DNA of 64,000 bases from Desulfocapsa sp. (GCA_030145625.1 JAQYVF010000005.1:25312-89311); one strand, 5' to 3'; positions 1 to 11,096 are shown, counted from the first letter of the stretch. Notes: generated from the sequence alone by a model not told the origin. Made by a program: numbers and translations.

Positions 1-417
1 ACTTCTCACCTGATCCTGAGCATCAAATACTGGAACATAAGGCTTAATATCAAGTAAGGGTGTGTTATCCAAAACATCAATATTTTCCACATGAAGCTGC
101 CTGCCTTCGACGTTAAGCAACCGCACAATGGACAAACCTATTGGATTTGGACGCCTGGGAGCCCGGGTAGCAAAAAGGCCACGAGTGGAGGAATCCATAA
201 ACGGCACAACCTTGAGATTATAACCGTCGCTCTGATGAAAATGGTAGAGCAGGATGAGATGGGAAAAACCGTCGACATCTTGCAATCCTTCAGCAAAATC
301 ATCAAATACTTCCACAATCCCTCGCACGCCGGAGGCACCGGCAGGCTGAATGGGCATTCCCTCAGTTGTATGAAAAGGGGTATGGATTACCCCGATGGGA
401 TCACATACTATGGTCAT
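1..417 (-). CDS. trmO: tRNA (N6-threonylcarbamoyladenosine(37)-N6)-methyltransferase TrmO/TsaA-like, 3' part cut off by window edge
   Basis: Reverse-complement reading from ATG at 417 gives MTIVCDPIGVIHTPFHTTEGMPIQPAGASGVRGIVEVFDDFAEGLQDVDGFSHLILLYHFHQSDGYNLKVVPFMDSSTRGLFATRAPRRPNPIGLSIVRL, the TrmO/YaeB pattern (RAPRRPNPIGLS). Open to the window edge, so absent from the ORF track. Confidence 0.85.
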   Translation of the reverse strand, partial: MTIVCDPIGVIHTPFHTTEGMPIQPAGASGVRGIVEVFDDFAEGLQDVDGFSHLILLYHFHQSDGYNLKVVPFMDSSTRGLFATRAPRRPNPIGLSIVRLLNVEGRQLHVENIDVLDNTPLLDIKPYVPVFDAQDQVRS

Positions 418-698
418 ATCTCAATTCCTCCGGTTTTGTTACTGACAACTCAAGGCCACACCTTGCATAATTGCCATGCCCTCACCCCAGCAATCCCCAT
501 CGGCCGAAAAAAACTAAATACCAAGAACTTACTCTACAACCTTCCCTCATGAAATGATCACTGACCTTCACTTTTCCAGACTAACGCTATTCTCAGGATA
601 TATAAACTTATTCGTTGACATTTGCCTCAAACAACACCTAAGGTATGCTACAAAGTAGCAACACACTTCAATCCTTTTCCCTATACTTTTCCGGAGAA

Positions 699-1163
699 AT
701 GATGAAAAAACAAAGCCTCTTTCTATTAATCCTTTTCTTCATATCTGCCACAAGCTGTTTTGGAGCCATGAAACTTGGTGCTCCCCTTACCCTGCAGGAG
801 GTAACCAAGGTCTCAGAAATCAATAAACACCCGGAGCAGTACAAAGGCAAACGAGTGCTCATCGAAGGCCTTGTTGTCAATGTCTGTGCTGCCCGAGGCT
901 GCTGGATGGATATCGCCAGTGATGTCCCCTTTGAACAGATCAAGGTCAAGGTGGTAGACGGTGAAATTGTTTTCCCCCTGGAGGCCAAAGGACAGATGGC
1001 CAAAGTTGAGGGGATAGTTCAAGCCATACACCTTACTGAAGGTCAGGCTCGGTCCATGGCTCAACATCAGGCAAAAGAGAGTGGAGAGCAGGTTGATCTT
1101 TCCACCATCAAGGGTCCTACTACCTTCTACCGTATTCGTGGTCTGGGAGCAGAAATTAACTAA
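699..1163 (+). CDS. Exported DUF4920-like protein
   Basis: Signal peptide MMKKQSLFLLILFFISATSCFGA, then GKRVLIEGLVVNVCAARGCWMDI, typical of DUF4920-type OB-like proteins. Confidence 0.6.
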   Translation: MMKKQSLFLLILFFISATSCFGAMKLGAPLTLQEVTKVSEINKHPEQYKGKRVLIEGLVVNVCAARGCWMDIASDVPFEQIKVKVVDGEIVFPLEAKGQMAKVEGIVQAIHLTEGQARSMAQHQAKESGEQVDLSTIKGPTTFYRIRGLGAEIN

Positions 1164-1165
1164 CA

Positions 1166-1717
1166 ATGGCCTGGAGAAAATGGAATTTCATCCTCCATCG
1201 GGATATGGGCTACCTCTGCATCGGCCTCACTCTGCTCTACGGAATCAGTGGATTGTTGGTGAACCACACCTCACACGACTTTAACCCAAGCTACACCATA
1301 ACAACGCAGAAAGGCCGGGTATCTCCCCTGGCATCAGGAAAAAGCCCTGACATGAGCTATGTCAATCAGTGTCTGGAAGAACTCAGCATTACTGCTCAGT
1401 TCAAAAACGTTGCCGTGCTCACCCCGGGAACGATCCGAATCTTTGTGGAAGGAAATACCATTGATGTCACTACCGCCACTGGCGAGACCGTCGAAGAAAA
1501 GATTGCACGCAGGCCAATCCTCTTTGGCCTCAACTACCTGCACTTGAACAAGGGAAAGGGGGCTTGGACCTGGATTGCTGACATTTATGCCTTGGCCCTC
1601 TGTCTCCTTGCTCTCACAGGAGTTCTTATGATTCGCGGTAAGCGTCGTCGCCGAGCGCTGTTCCTTACCACAATCGGTTTCCTCTGCCCCCTGCTCTACC
1701 TGATTCTCCTGCCTTAA
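1166..1717 (+). CDS. PepSY-associated TM helix family protein
   Basis: LHRDMGYLCIGLTLLYGISGLLVNH and C-terminal WTWIADIYALALCLLALTGVLMIRGKRRRR; immediately follows the previous gene. Confidence 0.7.
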   Translation: MAWRKWNFILHRDMGYLCIGLTLLYGISGLLVNHTSHDFNPSYTITTQKGRVSPLASGKSPDMSYVNQCLEELSITAQFKNVAVLTPGTIRIFVEGNTIDVTTATGETVEEKIARRPILFGLNYLHLNKGKGAWTWIADIYALALCLLALTGVLMIRGKRRRRALFLTTIGFLCPLLYLILLP

Positions 1718-1748
1718 CAGAAAATCAGGGGTATCACTCTCCAAAATA

Positions 1749-2963
1749 TCAGAAGAGGTGTTGACCATACTTCACGGCCTCAAGATAGGCCTCGCCCAGG
1801 CCATCCGTCATCACCCCGGTTTTTTGCAGGATATCCAGACTTTCCCGGCATTCCCCACGCTCATACCTTTCCACGGCCTCAAGAATTGAGACATAGGGAC
1901 CGGTCCTGGAAACAAGGACATCCTTCACCTCATCGGCCAGCGGCATTTGCTCCATGAGTTCTTTCATGGGCTTGTCCAGCATGGCATCAATTAGTGAAAA
2001 AAGCCCCACAAGAAACAACTCCCCGGATTTTTTCCGAAAAGGCCCCTGTTCGGCAAGCAGTTCACAAAATTTGGCCCGTACCACAGCAAGGCGTACCAGT
2101 TCTTCCGGCTTATCACTGGCAATCTCGGAGATGAGCACGAGAAGAACAAAACGTCGAAACCGCTTAGCACCCAAAAAAACAATGGCCCTGGAAACCGACT
2201 CTACGTTCTCCAGAAGATAGAAATGAGCCGAGTTGAGATAGCGAAGAAGCTTATAACTCAGGGCCACATCAGCAGAAACAATCTGTTCCAACCGGGCAAT
2301 AGTTGTCGTTTTCTGGCTCACCTCGGCCAAAAGTCGAAGCAGATTGACCTTAACCGAAGTCAATTCCTGGATACGGATCAATTCTGGTTTACTGAAAAAG
2401 AACCCTTGGAAATAATGAAATCCTAGTTTCAGTGCCTTTTCAAATTCATCATAAGTCTCCACCTTTTCCGCCAACAGCTTCAAATGGTCAAAACGGGCCA
2501 GGCGATGCAGCATCTTATGGACACCATCCACAGGAGTCAGGGTAAAGTCGACCTTGACGATATCGGCAAGGGCCAGGAGAGGATCAAACCGATGATGATA
2601 GACAAAATCATCGAGAGCCAGGGTATATCCTTCCTTTTTGATCCGACGACAGGCCTCTACAATGGCGGGAGTCGGCTCAACATCTTCGAGGATTTCAACT
2701 ACCAGCCGATTTTTAGGGAAAGCGACCGGAATATTTTTCAGAAGTAATTTTTCAGGAAAATTGACAAAGCAGGGTTTTGAACCGGTAATTTTTTCTATCC
2801 CTTCGGTGAGGAAAGTACTACTGAGAAGAGAAGTGGTGGCTCTGTTCCCCTCGGTATTCTCCAGGTTCCATTCTTCTGTCCCCCGGTACAGGAGTTCATA
2901 AGCATAGAGTCGCTTGTTAAAAGAGAAAATTGGCTGCCTGGCAATGCAAAATTCCACATCCAC
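1749..2963 (-). CDS. EAL and HDOD domain signal transduction protein
   Basis: N-terminal FCIARQPIFSFNKRLYAYELLYRG (EAL-like) and C-terminal HDOD region (DVALSYKLLRYLNSAHF). Confidence 0.9.
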   Translation of the reverse strand: MDVEFCIARQPIFSFNKRLYAYELLYRGTEEWNLENTEGNRATTSLLSSTFLTEGIEKITGSKPCFVNFPEKLLLKNIPVAFPKNRLVVEILEDVEPTPAIVEACRRIKKEGYTLALDDFVYHHRFDPLLALADIVKVDFTLTPVDGVHKMLHRLARFDHLKLLAEKVETYDEFEKALKLGFHYFQGFFFSKPELIRIQELTSVKVNLLRLLAEVSQKTTTIARLEQIVSADVALSYKLLRYLNSAHFYLLENVESVSRAIVFLGAKRFRRFVLLVLISEIASDKPEELVRLAVVRAKFCELLAEQGPFRKKSGELFLVGLFSLIDAMLDKPMKELMEQMPLADEVKDVLVSRTGPYVSILEAVERYERGECRESLDILQKTGVMTDGLGEAYLEAVKYGQHLF

Positions 2964-3267
2964 CTCCGGTACAAAACCATAAAATTACATCCAATGGCTA
3001 CCTTGAAAATTCTGGAAACCACGGGGACATGTAAACCAGGAAGTACCAAGAGTCACCAGGTACAACTTCCATAACGAATTCCTGGGGCCATCATGGAAAG
3101 ACCAGGCCACCTCACTTCAAAAACAGATGAAGAAAACACAAAAAAAGGCAGTACTATCTTTCCAACAAACTTTTTTTCCTGTGTCTCAGGAAACCTAATC
3201 CGTCAATAGAGATGATATCAGGTGAGCTTTGCGAAAGTCAATATTCTGTGGATAAATAGAATGGATC

Positions 3268-4617
3268 TCATTTCTTCTTTTTTTTGTCCCGATTTTTATC
3301 ACGTATAAAAAGCTGGAGAGGAACCTTGTCCAAACCGAGACCGTCACGAAATCTGTTTACCAGATACCGTTCATAAGAAAAATGGACACCCTTCGAGCTG
3401 TTGCTCATGACCACAAATTTTGGCGGACGACTGCCCACCTGGGAGGTGTAATAAAATTTAAGCCGCTTATTCTTATAAATGGGAGGCGAATGAGCCTCCA
3501 CCGCATCCTGCAGCAACCTGTTCAAGGCCGCAGTGGGAAAGCTTGCAGTAAACTGCTTAAAAACAGAACCAATGACAGGAAAAAGGCGCTTAATTCCATA
3601 CCCCGTAAGTGCTGAAGCAGTCAGCAGTGGAGCAAATCCAACAAAGGGAGCAGCAAGGGCAATCTCAGCCATAATCTGCTCCTGGCGTATTTTATCGTCT
3701 TGGACCAGGTCCCATTTATTAACTAAAAGAATCAATCCCCTACCCTGTTCTTGGGTATAGCCGATCACTTTGGTATCCTGCTCAGTAATGCCTTCACTTG
3801 CATCGATGAGCACTACTGCGATATCACATTTTTCCAGAGCCGCCAACGCCTTGAGAATACTAAATTTTTCCAGCTTCTCCGTGGTTTTCCCCTTTCTCCT
3901 AATCCCGGCAGTATCGATAAGCAGATAGTTATATTTACCGTAACTGAGCAAGGTATCTACAGAATCCCTGGTTGTACCCGAGACCTCGGAGACCACCATA
4001 CGTTCCTGCCCCAGGATCTGATTGATCATAGAGGACTTGCCAACATTGGGACGACCAAAAAAGGCAATCTTAATAGTTCCCTCCGGCAGATCGACTTCCT
4101 CATCATTTGCCTGCAGACTATCCTCCAGCCCATTCATAAGGTCAGTAAAACCATATTTATGTTCAGCCGACAGGGGCCAAAACCGATCAACACCAAGCTC
4201 ATAAAACTGGTACAGCTGCTCTTCTTCCTGTTCCGGGCCATCGATCTTATTAACCACATAAAAGATGGTCTTTTCGGTGCGGCGTAAAAGATTGGTCACT
4301 TCCTTATCTGCAGGAGTCACTCCCTCTCTGCCGTCGAGGAGAAAGAGAATAATATCGGCCTCTTCAATGGCTGCCATGGCCTGATCCCGAATATGATCCC
4401 CCATGACATCACCACTACTGTCTTCGATGCCGCCGGTATCAACCAGCATAAAGAGGTTATCATTCCATACCACCTTTTCATAGTGGCGATCACGGGTCAC
4501 ACCTGGGGTAGGATCAACCAAAGCCTTTCTTGACCGGGTAATGCGGTTGAACAAGGTCGATTTTCCTACATTGGGACGTCCAACCAGAGCGACGATCGAA
4601 TGAGTTTGTGTGGGCAT
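3268..4617 (-). CDS. der: Ribosome biogenesis GTPase Der (EngA)
   Basis: Two tandem GTPase domains (GRPNVGKSTLFNRITRSRKA..DTPGVTRD and GRPNVGKSSMINQILGQERMVVSEVSGTTRD) plus KH-like C-terminus. Confidence 0.97.
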   Translation of the reverse strand: MPTQTHSIVALVGRPNVGKSTLFNRITRSRKALVDPTPGVTRDRHYEKVVWNDNLFMLVDTGGIEDSSGDVMGDHIRDQAMAAIEEADIILFLLDGREGVTPADKEVTNLLRRTEKTIFYVVNKIDGPEQEEEQLYQFYELGVDRFWPLSAEHKYGFTDLMNGLEDSLQANDEEVDLPEGTIKIAFFGRPNVGKSSMINQILGQERMVVSEVSGTTRDSVDTLLSYGKYNYLLIDTAGIRRKGKTTEKLEKFSILKALAALEKCDIAVVLIDASEGITEQDTKVIGYTQEQGRGLILLVNKWDLVQDDKIRQEQIMAEIALAAPFVGFAPLLTASALTGYGIKRLFPVIGSVFKQFTASFPTAALNRLLQDAVEAHSPPIYKNKRLKFYYTSQVGSRPPKFVVMSNSSKGVHFSYERYLVNRFRDGLGLDKVPLQLFIRDKNRDKKKKK

Positions 4618-5289
4618 AATTTCCTGTTTTTTAACAAAGGCTTACAGCCTCAAATGAACTATCTAATATTTCTTCTCTTTTATCCCCCTCACATGTACAC
4701 CAAAACAACAAAGAATGCACCTGATTCAAGGGAATGAAACGAAGAACAAGTTATCAATCGCTACAGGGTATTTCAAATAATGAGAATTTTTGCTCAGGAT
4801 CGGGAAACGTGAGAATGCCCCCACCCGGAAAGCAGGGGGATAAAGTAATGCCTATCCATAATCCAGCAGACAAGAGAGAGATGAGCATTTTTTATTTCTC
4901 CGTGACGAAGAATTCAGGTGAAATAGCAGTTAACCAAGATGGCCTATACAGGATTCACTGGAAAAGAATGAAACGCAGAAAAGCCACGACCCGTCTACAA
5001 CAAATTTTCACTTTATGCTCCTTACGGACACCTGCAGAAGCGGTGTGAAGGAAATGAGCTGTTTGACTTCCCCTACTCTTTTCGATACAATATGTCTAGT
5101 TGGTATCCAGACATTGACTTTCACTCTCGGCATCAACAGGCCATACGCATTTCTGACGATAATCAGTGAAGACAATAACCTGCATACTTCTAAAACTACT
5201 CATAACAGACCATCTACGTCCTCAAGGTCTTCACTTATCTGTGTTAATGTCTAAGCCAGAAGGCCTAACCATCGGATAAGGAAATCCAC

Positions 5290-6144
5290 ATGAAAACCCT
5301 AACAGCCTGTATCGGTTTCAGTCTACTCCTCTTCCTGACAACTTCTTTAAACGCGGCCCAGCCTGCCCTGAAATTCTGTGTCTATCCCAGTAAAAGTCCC
5401 AAATTCATAGCTGTCACCTATGGCCCCCTGGTAAAATATCTCAGTAAAAAAATCGACAGGCCTATCAAACTAGTCACAGCACCAGACAGAAAAACCTTTC
5501 AGGTCAGGGCATTGAAGGAAGAATATGACCTGGCCCTTGCCTGTGTTGCCTGTTATTTCGAACTTCTCGACAAGACCAGCTATTATGCCATTGCCCGAGG
5601 AGAACCATCATTTACCGGAGGGATTTTCGTAAAAAAAGAGAGCGCAATAACCAGTCCCGAGCAGTTACTTCAGGGAAAACGAATCGCTGCCGTCAAACAA
5701 TACTCCTATGCCGGATTTCTCTTCTGGTATGAATATGTTATTGAAAACAACCTGCAGGACCAGCTCACAAGACCTCCTGTTTTCCTCGAAAACCAGGACT
5801 CCATTATCTATGCCGTACTCAACAATAAAGTCGATGCCGGCATTTTCCGAACCGATGCTCTGGATACCTACAAACTTACCCCCCTAAAAGATCAATTCCG
5901 AATCATTCTGCAATCACGTGAGATACCCCACTTTCCTTTTATTGTCTCAGCAAAACTTGATAAAGACCTTGTTCAGAAAATCAGCGACAGCCTGACTTCT
6001 CTTTCAATCAATACCCCGGAAGGAAAAAAATTGTTCCAGGCCATGGGAGTCCAACGCATTGATGCAGTCTCCGATAGAGATTACGATACCTTTAGACAAT
6101 CCTATAACAAGGCGTTAACGGCCTGGAAAGAGAACAACAGGTAG
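5290..6144 (+). CDS. PhnD/SsuA-type periplasmic substrate-binding protein
   Basis: Signal peptide; KFCVYPSKSPKFIAVTYGPLVKYLSKKIDRPIKLVTAPDRKTF; SBP fold features. Confidence 0.85.
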   Translation: MKTLTACIGFSLLLFLTTSLNAAQPALKFCVYPSKSPKFIAVTYGPLVKYLSKKIDRPIKLVTAPDRKTFQVRALKEEYDLALACVACYFELLDKTSYYAIARGEPSFTGGIFVKKESAITSPEQLLQGKRIAAVKQYSYAGFLFWYEYVIENNLQDQLTRPPVFLENQDSIIYAVLNNKVDAGIFRTDALDTYKLTPLKDQFRIILQSREIPHFPFIVSAKLDKDLVQKISDSLTSLSINTPEGKKLFQAMGVQRIDAVSDRDYDTFRQSYNKALTAWKENNR

Positions 6145-6147
6145 CTG

Positions 6148-8778
6148 ATGATCTCTCTTCGTCTCCGTACAATTCTCTTTTCAGTCTTCTCCCTGATCAC
6201 TGTTCTGCTGACGGGCACGATCATCTTTTTTTACACCCAGTCTCTCAAAGAACAGGCTATCCAGGGAATCACCCAGTGGGGGAAATCACTTTCTTCAAGC
6301 GCCTCTGCAATTATCGTCGATTATATCATAGAAGAAGATTACGCCGGCCTTCAGGAAATTGTCACCGGATATGCTAATACCCCTTGGGTATTGCGAGCCC
6401 TTATTGTCGATCCGGAGGCGATAATCCTGGCCGACTCGCAATTTTCGGCTTTTGGCACCAGCCTCCCCCTGCTCAACAATGACGCCTTCCTGAAACAGGG
6501 CAGAACATCCATTTTCGTGGAACAACATCAAGACTCTTTCATGGTGACCACTCCTGTTCTCTTTGATGACGTATCTTTCGGCTATATCTACGTTGTTATT
6601 TCCAAGCAACCCCTGCTCGACCAACTCTGGAACTTAAAGAAAAAAACAGTCCAAGTCGGAATATTCTGGGGAGCCATCTGCCTCTTGTTAAGTTGGTTCC
6701 TGGCCAGGTTCCTCACCCAATCGCTGGAAAAACTAGCCGGAGTTGCAGAAAAAATCGCCCTTGGTTCCTATCAGTTAACACCCCAGCAGAAAGGCATTGT
6801 GGAAATAGAAAATCTCTGCACCAGTCTCCACAACATGTCCTCCACCTTGGAAGAAAGAGAGAAACTCCTGCTTGCCTCTGAAAAAAAATACCGAGAAATT
6901 TTTGAAAATGCCATCGAAGGTATCTTCCAGGCAACCATAGAAGGTCGGTTCATGACGGTCAATCCAAGAATGGCCATTCTCCTTGGATACAACACTGCGC
7001 AGGAACTTCTCCACCACATTGCAGACATCGGCAATCAACTTTTTGTGGAGCCTCAAGATCTGGCGTACCTCCAGGACCTGCTGAAACGCGACAACACAGT
7101 ATTCGGATTTGAGACCCGTCTTTTCCAAAAGATGGGACACATTATCTGGGTCTCCCTGAATGTTCATATCGTCAAAGATACAGACGACACTCCCCTCTTC
7201 CTTGAAGGACTCATCGAGGACATTACCGAACGCAAGAAATCCAGTGAAGAACTGATGGCGGAACGGGAACGGCTGAGTGTCACGCTACGAAGTATTGGAG
7301 ATGCGGTCATTACCACTGATATCACAGGCAGAATCACGCTTATGAACAAGATGGCAGAATCAATAACCTGCTGGTCGCAGAAAGAGGCATCAGGCCTTGC
7401 TCTGGAAGAAGTATTTCGGGTTATCGATCGCAAAAGTGGGGAGCCAGGTGAAAATCCGGCAACCAAGGTCCTTCAAAGCGGGCTTGTGGAACATATTGCC
7501 AACGACACCATCCTTATCGATAAAACAAACAAAGAGAAATCTATTTCCGACAGCGCCGCCCCCATACGAGACAAAGAAAGCAAAATCATCGGTGTGGTTA
7601 TCGTTTTTCGTGACGTAACGGAAAACAACAGGATGGAAGAAGAACTCCTGAAGGTAAAAAAACTCGAATCAGTGGGAATCCTGGCGGGCGGCATCGCTCA
7701 TGATTTCAACAACATTCTGGCAGCCATTGTCGGCAATCTCAATCTAGCCCTCATGGACAACAGTATCGAAGAGAAGACCAGAAAGCTATTGATCGGAGCT
7801 GAAAAGGCGTCTCTCAGAGCCAAAAATCTCACCCTCCAACTGCTCACCTTTTCTAAAGGCGGAGAACCGGTAAAAGAGACTTCCTCTGTTGCAGAGATCA
7901 TCACAGATTCTGCAGACTTTGTCCTGCATGGATCTAATGTGATCTGTCACTATAATTTTCCACAATATTTATGGCTGGTTGACATCGACAAAGGGCAGAT
8001 GAGCCAGGTGATCCAAAACATCATCATCAATAGTCGTCATGCCATGCCAAAGGGAGGTACCATTGACGTTCAGTGTGAAAATGTTGTCTCAGCCAAAGTT
8101 GGTAGTTCTCTGCAGAATTTTCCGCAAAACGGTATCAAAATCACCATCAGCGACACAGGAGTTGGCATTCCAAGCAATGTCATTGATCGAGTTTTCGACC
8201 CCTATTTTTCCACCAGGCAGAAAGGAAGCGGACTGGGACTGGCCATCAGCAATTCTATTATCAGAAAACATAACGGCAGGATTCTGGTGCAATCACTCCC
8301 TGGTAAGGGCACAACCTTCACCATTTATCTCCCTGCCTCCACTCACCAGGAAGAACCCGAGAAGCAGCTAAAAAATCAGAAAAAAAATCTACCATCCTCA
8401 CGAATCATGGTGATGGATGACGAAGAATTGGTTCGAGATGTTGCCGAAGCCATGCTGCTTCAGTTGGGCCATAAGACAATCCTGGTTGAGGACGGCGCTG
8501 AGGCCCTGAGAACCTACCAGGCTCAAATGGATAACGACGAGCCGGTGAATGCGGTTATTATGGATCTCACCATACCTGGTGGTGTCGGAGGGAAAGATGC
8601 CGTTCAGAATATCCTGGCTATCGACCCAACGGCCCGAGTTATTGTCTCTTCCGGTTACTCAAACGATCCCATCATGGCTAACTATCAAGAATACGGATTT
8701 GTCGCAGCAGTGGTCAAGCCCTACCAGGTGAACGAGCTGGAGAAAATCTTAGAAAAGGCTCTGGCAGCACCGGAGTAG
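6148..8778 (+). CDS. Hybrid sensor histidine kinase (TM-sensor-HAMP-PAS-PAS-HisKA-HATPase-REC)
   Basis: PAS motifs; GGIAHDFNNILAAIVGNL (H-box); GSGLGLAISNSIIRKHNGRI (G-box); C-terminal REC (RIMVMDDEELVRDVAEAML...AVIMDLTIPGGVGG). Confidence 0.93.
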   Translation: MISLRLRTILFSVFSLITVLLTGTIIFFYTQSLKEQAIQGITQWGKSLSSSASAIIVDYIIEEDYAGLQEIVTGYANTPWVLRALIVDPEAIILADSQFSAFGTSLPLLNNDAFLKQGRTSIFVEQHQDSFMVTTPVLFDDVSFGYIYVVISKQPLLDQLWNLKKKTVQVGIFWGAICLLLSWFLARFLTQSLEKLAGVAEKIALGSYQLTPQQKGIVEIENLCTSLHNMSSTLEEREKLLLASEKKYREIFENAIEGIFQATIEGRFMTVNPRMAILLGYNTAQELLHHIADIGNQLFVEPQDLAYLQDLLKRDNTVFGFETRLFQKMGHIIWVSLNVHIVKDTDDTPLFLEGLIEDITERKKSSEELMAERERLSVTLRSIGDAVITTDITGRITLMNKMAESITCWSQKEASGLALEEVFRVIDRKSGEPGENPATKVLQSGLVEHIANDTILIDKTNKEKSISDSAAPIRDKESKIIGVVIVFRDVTENNRMEEELLKVKKLESVGILAGGIAHDFNNILAAIVGNLNLALMDNSIEEKTRKLLIGAEKASLRAKNLTLQLLTFSKGGEPVKETSSVAEIITDSADFVLHGSNVICHYNFPQYLWLVDIDKGQMSQVIQNIIINSRHAMPKGGTIDVQCENVVSAKVGSSLQNFPQNGIKITISDTGVGIPSNVIDRVFDPYFSTRQKGSGLGLAISNSIIRKHNGRILVQSLPGKGTTFTIYLPASTHQEEPEKQLKNQKKNLPSSRIMVMDDEELVRDVAEAMLLQLGHKTILVEDGAEALRTYQAQMDNDEPVNAVIMDLTIPGGVGGKDAVQNILAIDPTARVIVSSGYSNDPIMANYQEYGFVAAVVKPYQVNELEKILEKALAAPE

Positions 8779-8792
8779 GGCAGCTAAACCGT

Positions 8793-9548
8793 TCATTTAC
8801 AATTGCGTTCTCGTCCCCGCCCCTGCCACGCTCCATCAACATACAGATAATGGGGAAAAAAGCGTGCCTTATAATTCATGGAAGCCACCTCCTCAATGTA
8901 GTAACCAAGGTAGAGATAACTGATATCCAACTCGAGACAAGTCTTGACCAGGGTCAGAATGTTGAACGTCCCTAAACTACGGGCAGAATCATCCGGATCA
9001 AAATAGAAATAGACTGCGTTCATCCAGTTTGCTCCCACATCTACAATGGCGTTTCCCACCAGTCGTCCCTGTAGATGGAATCGGATCTCCATCCCCGAAA
9101 CAATCCGGTTAAGAAAAAACCCCTCATAGTAGGATTGAGCGTCATTGTTTTTATGGGGGTACCGGCTGTTGAGAAACTTTTGACAGAGGCTGACATTCTC
9201 TTCACTGAGTTCCAGAGAAGAGAATTCGATTTCCAGATCCTGATTTTTCTTCAGCACTCGACGCTGATTCCGATTCGGCGTAAATGTCGAAGGCTGAAGG
9301 CGAATAGGAACACATGCACGACAGTTCGGGCAATGCATGGTATAGAGGCAATTCCCATTACGCCTATACCCCGAAGCCAAAAAAATCTCCATGGTTCGAT
9401 CAGGTAGCGGGCCAAAAAGGGCCTGGTAAAAGACTGCCTCTCTGGGAAGATGGTAGGGACACTCCACAGCCATCTCAACAAAGTAACGTTCCAGCTGGGA
9501 TTCCAACTGGGCAGATTCCCGCGCACACTGTTCATCATAGAGTGACAA
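8793..9548 (-). CDS. bpt: Aspartate/glutamate leucyltransferase (Ate/Bpt family)
   Basis: CPYHLPREAVFYQALFG, YRRNGNCLYTMHCPNCRACVPIRL, LYLGYYIEEVASMNYKARFFPHYLY. Confidence 0.9.
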   Translation of the reverse strand: MSLYDEQCARESAQLESQLERYFVEMAVECPYHLPREAVFYQALFGPLPDRTMEIFLASGYRRNGNCLYTMHCPNCRACVPIRLQPSTFTPNRNQRRVLKKNQDLEIEFSSLELSEENVSLCQKFLNSRYPHKNNDAQSYYEGFFLNRIVSGMEIRFHLQGRLVGNAIVDVGANWMNAVYFYFDPDDSARSLGTFNILTLVKTCLELDISYLYLGYYIEEVASMNYKARFFPHYLYVDGAWQGRGRERNCK

Positions 9549-9746
9549 AGCAGCACCAATTTTTTTTTTCTTCGTAACACTTCATCTAAAACACTATCAA
9601 ATTACGTAACCCTCCATACTGTAGAAGGTTAACATTTCTTTATCTATGCTGATTCTATCTTATAGATTGAATCAGTTATTCGCCTACAAACTCTTTTAAA
9701 AATCTGATATTGCAAGAGGTTACCAGTGCCACAGATTCGCTCGACC

Positions 9747-11096
9747 TTAAACTAAGCCCTGATCCAACATAGCATTCACCACCTTGACGAAACCTGCAAT
9801 ATTAGCACCGGCAACGTAGTTCCCCTTCACCCCATAGTTCTCACCGGCATCAAGACAGGTTTTATGAATAGACTTCATAATTTGTTTTAATCGTGCATCC
9901 ACCTCTTCTCGTGGCCAAGCCAAGCGCATGGAATTCTGGGCCATTTCCAGACCTGAAACGGCAACCCCGCCAGCATTAGCTGCCTTACCCGGTGCATAGA
10001 GGAGAGCATGCTCTACAAAGAGGTCCACGGCCTCGGGCACCGATGGCATATTAGCCCCTTCACTCACCAGCATAATCCCGTTGTTCACCAGATTTGCTCC
10101 ATCCTTGCTGCCAATCTCATTTTGAGTGGCACTGGGAAAGGCACAATCCGCCTTATGGTCCCAGAGAGGATTATAATCAAGCGTTGAATCAACAGGAATG
10201 TAGACTGCTTCAGGATAGGTTTCCACATACTCAGCAATACGCCCTCGACGGATATTTTTCAACTGCTGAACAAAGGCCAGTTTTTCCTCATCTATCCCCT
10301 GCTCGTCATAAATATAGCCTGAAGAATCAGACAGAGTCAACACCCGCCCGCCCAGCTCAATCAATTTTTCTGTGGTAAACTGGGCCACATTACCAGATCC
10401 TGAAACCAGACAGGTTTTCCCTTCAAAGGTCTCTCCACGAGTGGCCAGCATCTCTGCGCCAAAATAGACGGTGCCATATCCGGTTGCCTCAGGACGAATC
10501 AGGCTACCACCCCAGTCCAGGCTCTTGCCAGTGAGGACACCGGTGAACTCGTTGCTCAATTTTTTATACATGCCAAAGAGATAACCGATCTCCCGGGCTC
10601 CCACCCCGATATCTCCTGCAGGAACATCAGTGTTCGGTCCGATATGGCGATAAAGCTCAGCCATAAATGCCTGGCAAAAACGCATGACTTCAGCATCCGA
10701 TTTCCCCTTGGGATTAAAGTCGGACCCACCCTTGCCACCACCCATTGCCAAAGTGGTCAGGGAATTTTTAAACACCTGCTCAAATGCAAGAAACTTGATA
10801 ATACCCAAATTTACAGAAGGATGAAAACGCAAGCCTCCCTTATACGGACCAATGGCCGAATTCATCTCCACCCTGAATCCGCGGTTAACATGCACCTGCC
10901 CGTCATCGTCCATCCAGGGCACACGAAACATAAGCACCCGCTCAGGTTCAGTGATACGAGCCAAGACCGCCTGTTGTCTATATTCAGGATTTTTTTCGAG
11001 CACCGGTTTTACCGACTCCAAAACCTCATCAACGGCCTGATGAAACTCGCGCTGTTCTGGATCTTTATTTTTTATCATGCTGAGTATCTCATTCAT
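9747..11096 (-). CDS. gdhA: NADP-specific glutamate dehydrogenase
   Basis: YKGGLRFHPSVNLGIIKFLAFEQVFKNSLTTLAMGGGKGGSDFNPKGKSDAEVMRFCQAFM; full-length GDH. Confidence 0.95.
   Translation of the reverse strand: MNEILSMIKNKDPEQREFHQAVDEVLESVKPVLEKNPEYRQQAVLARITEPERVLMFRVPWMDDDGQVHVNRGFRVEMNSAIGPYKGGLRFHPSVNLGIIKFLAFEQVFKNSLTTLAMGGGKGGSDFNPKGKSDAEVMRFCQAFMAELYRHIGPNTDVPAGDIGVGAREIGYLFGMYKKLSNEFTGVLTGKSLDWGGSLIRPEATGYGTVYFGAEMLATRGETFEGKTCLVSGSGNVAQFTTEKLIELGGRVLTLSDSSGYIYDEQGIDEEKLAFVQQLKNIRRGRIAEYVETYPEAVYIPVDSTLDYNPLWDHKADCAFPSATQNEIGSKDGANLVNNGIMLVSEGANMPSVPEAVDLFVEHALLYAPGKAANAGGVAVSGLEMAQNSMRLAWPREEVDARLKQIMKSIHKTCLDAGENYGVKGNYVAGANIAGFVKVVNAMLDQGLV

Noticed and set aside
91-552. 153-aa + strand ORF
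   Set aside because: Antisense to the partial trmO reading frame, which has clear family similarity.
4734-5048. 104-aa ORF
   Set aside because: No family resemblance or convincing start signal; likely non-coding spacer between der and the PhnD-like gene.
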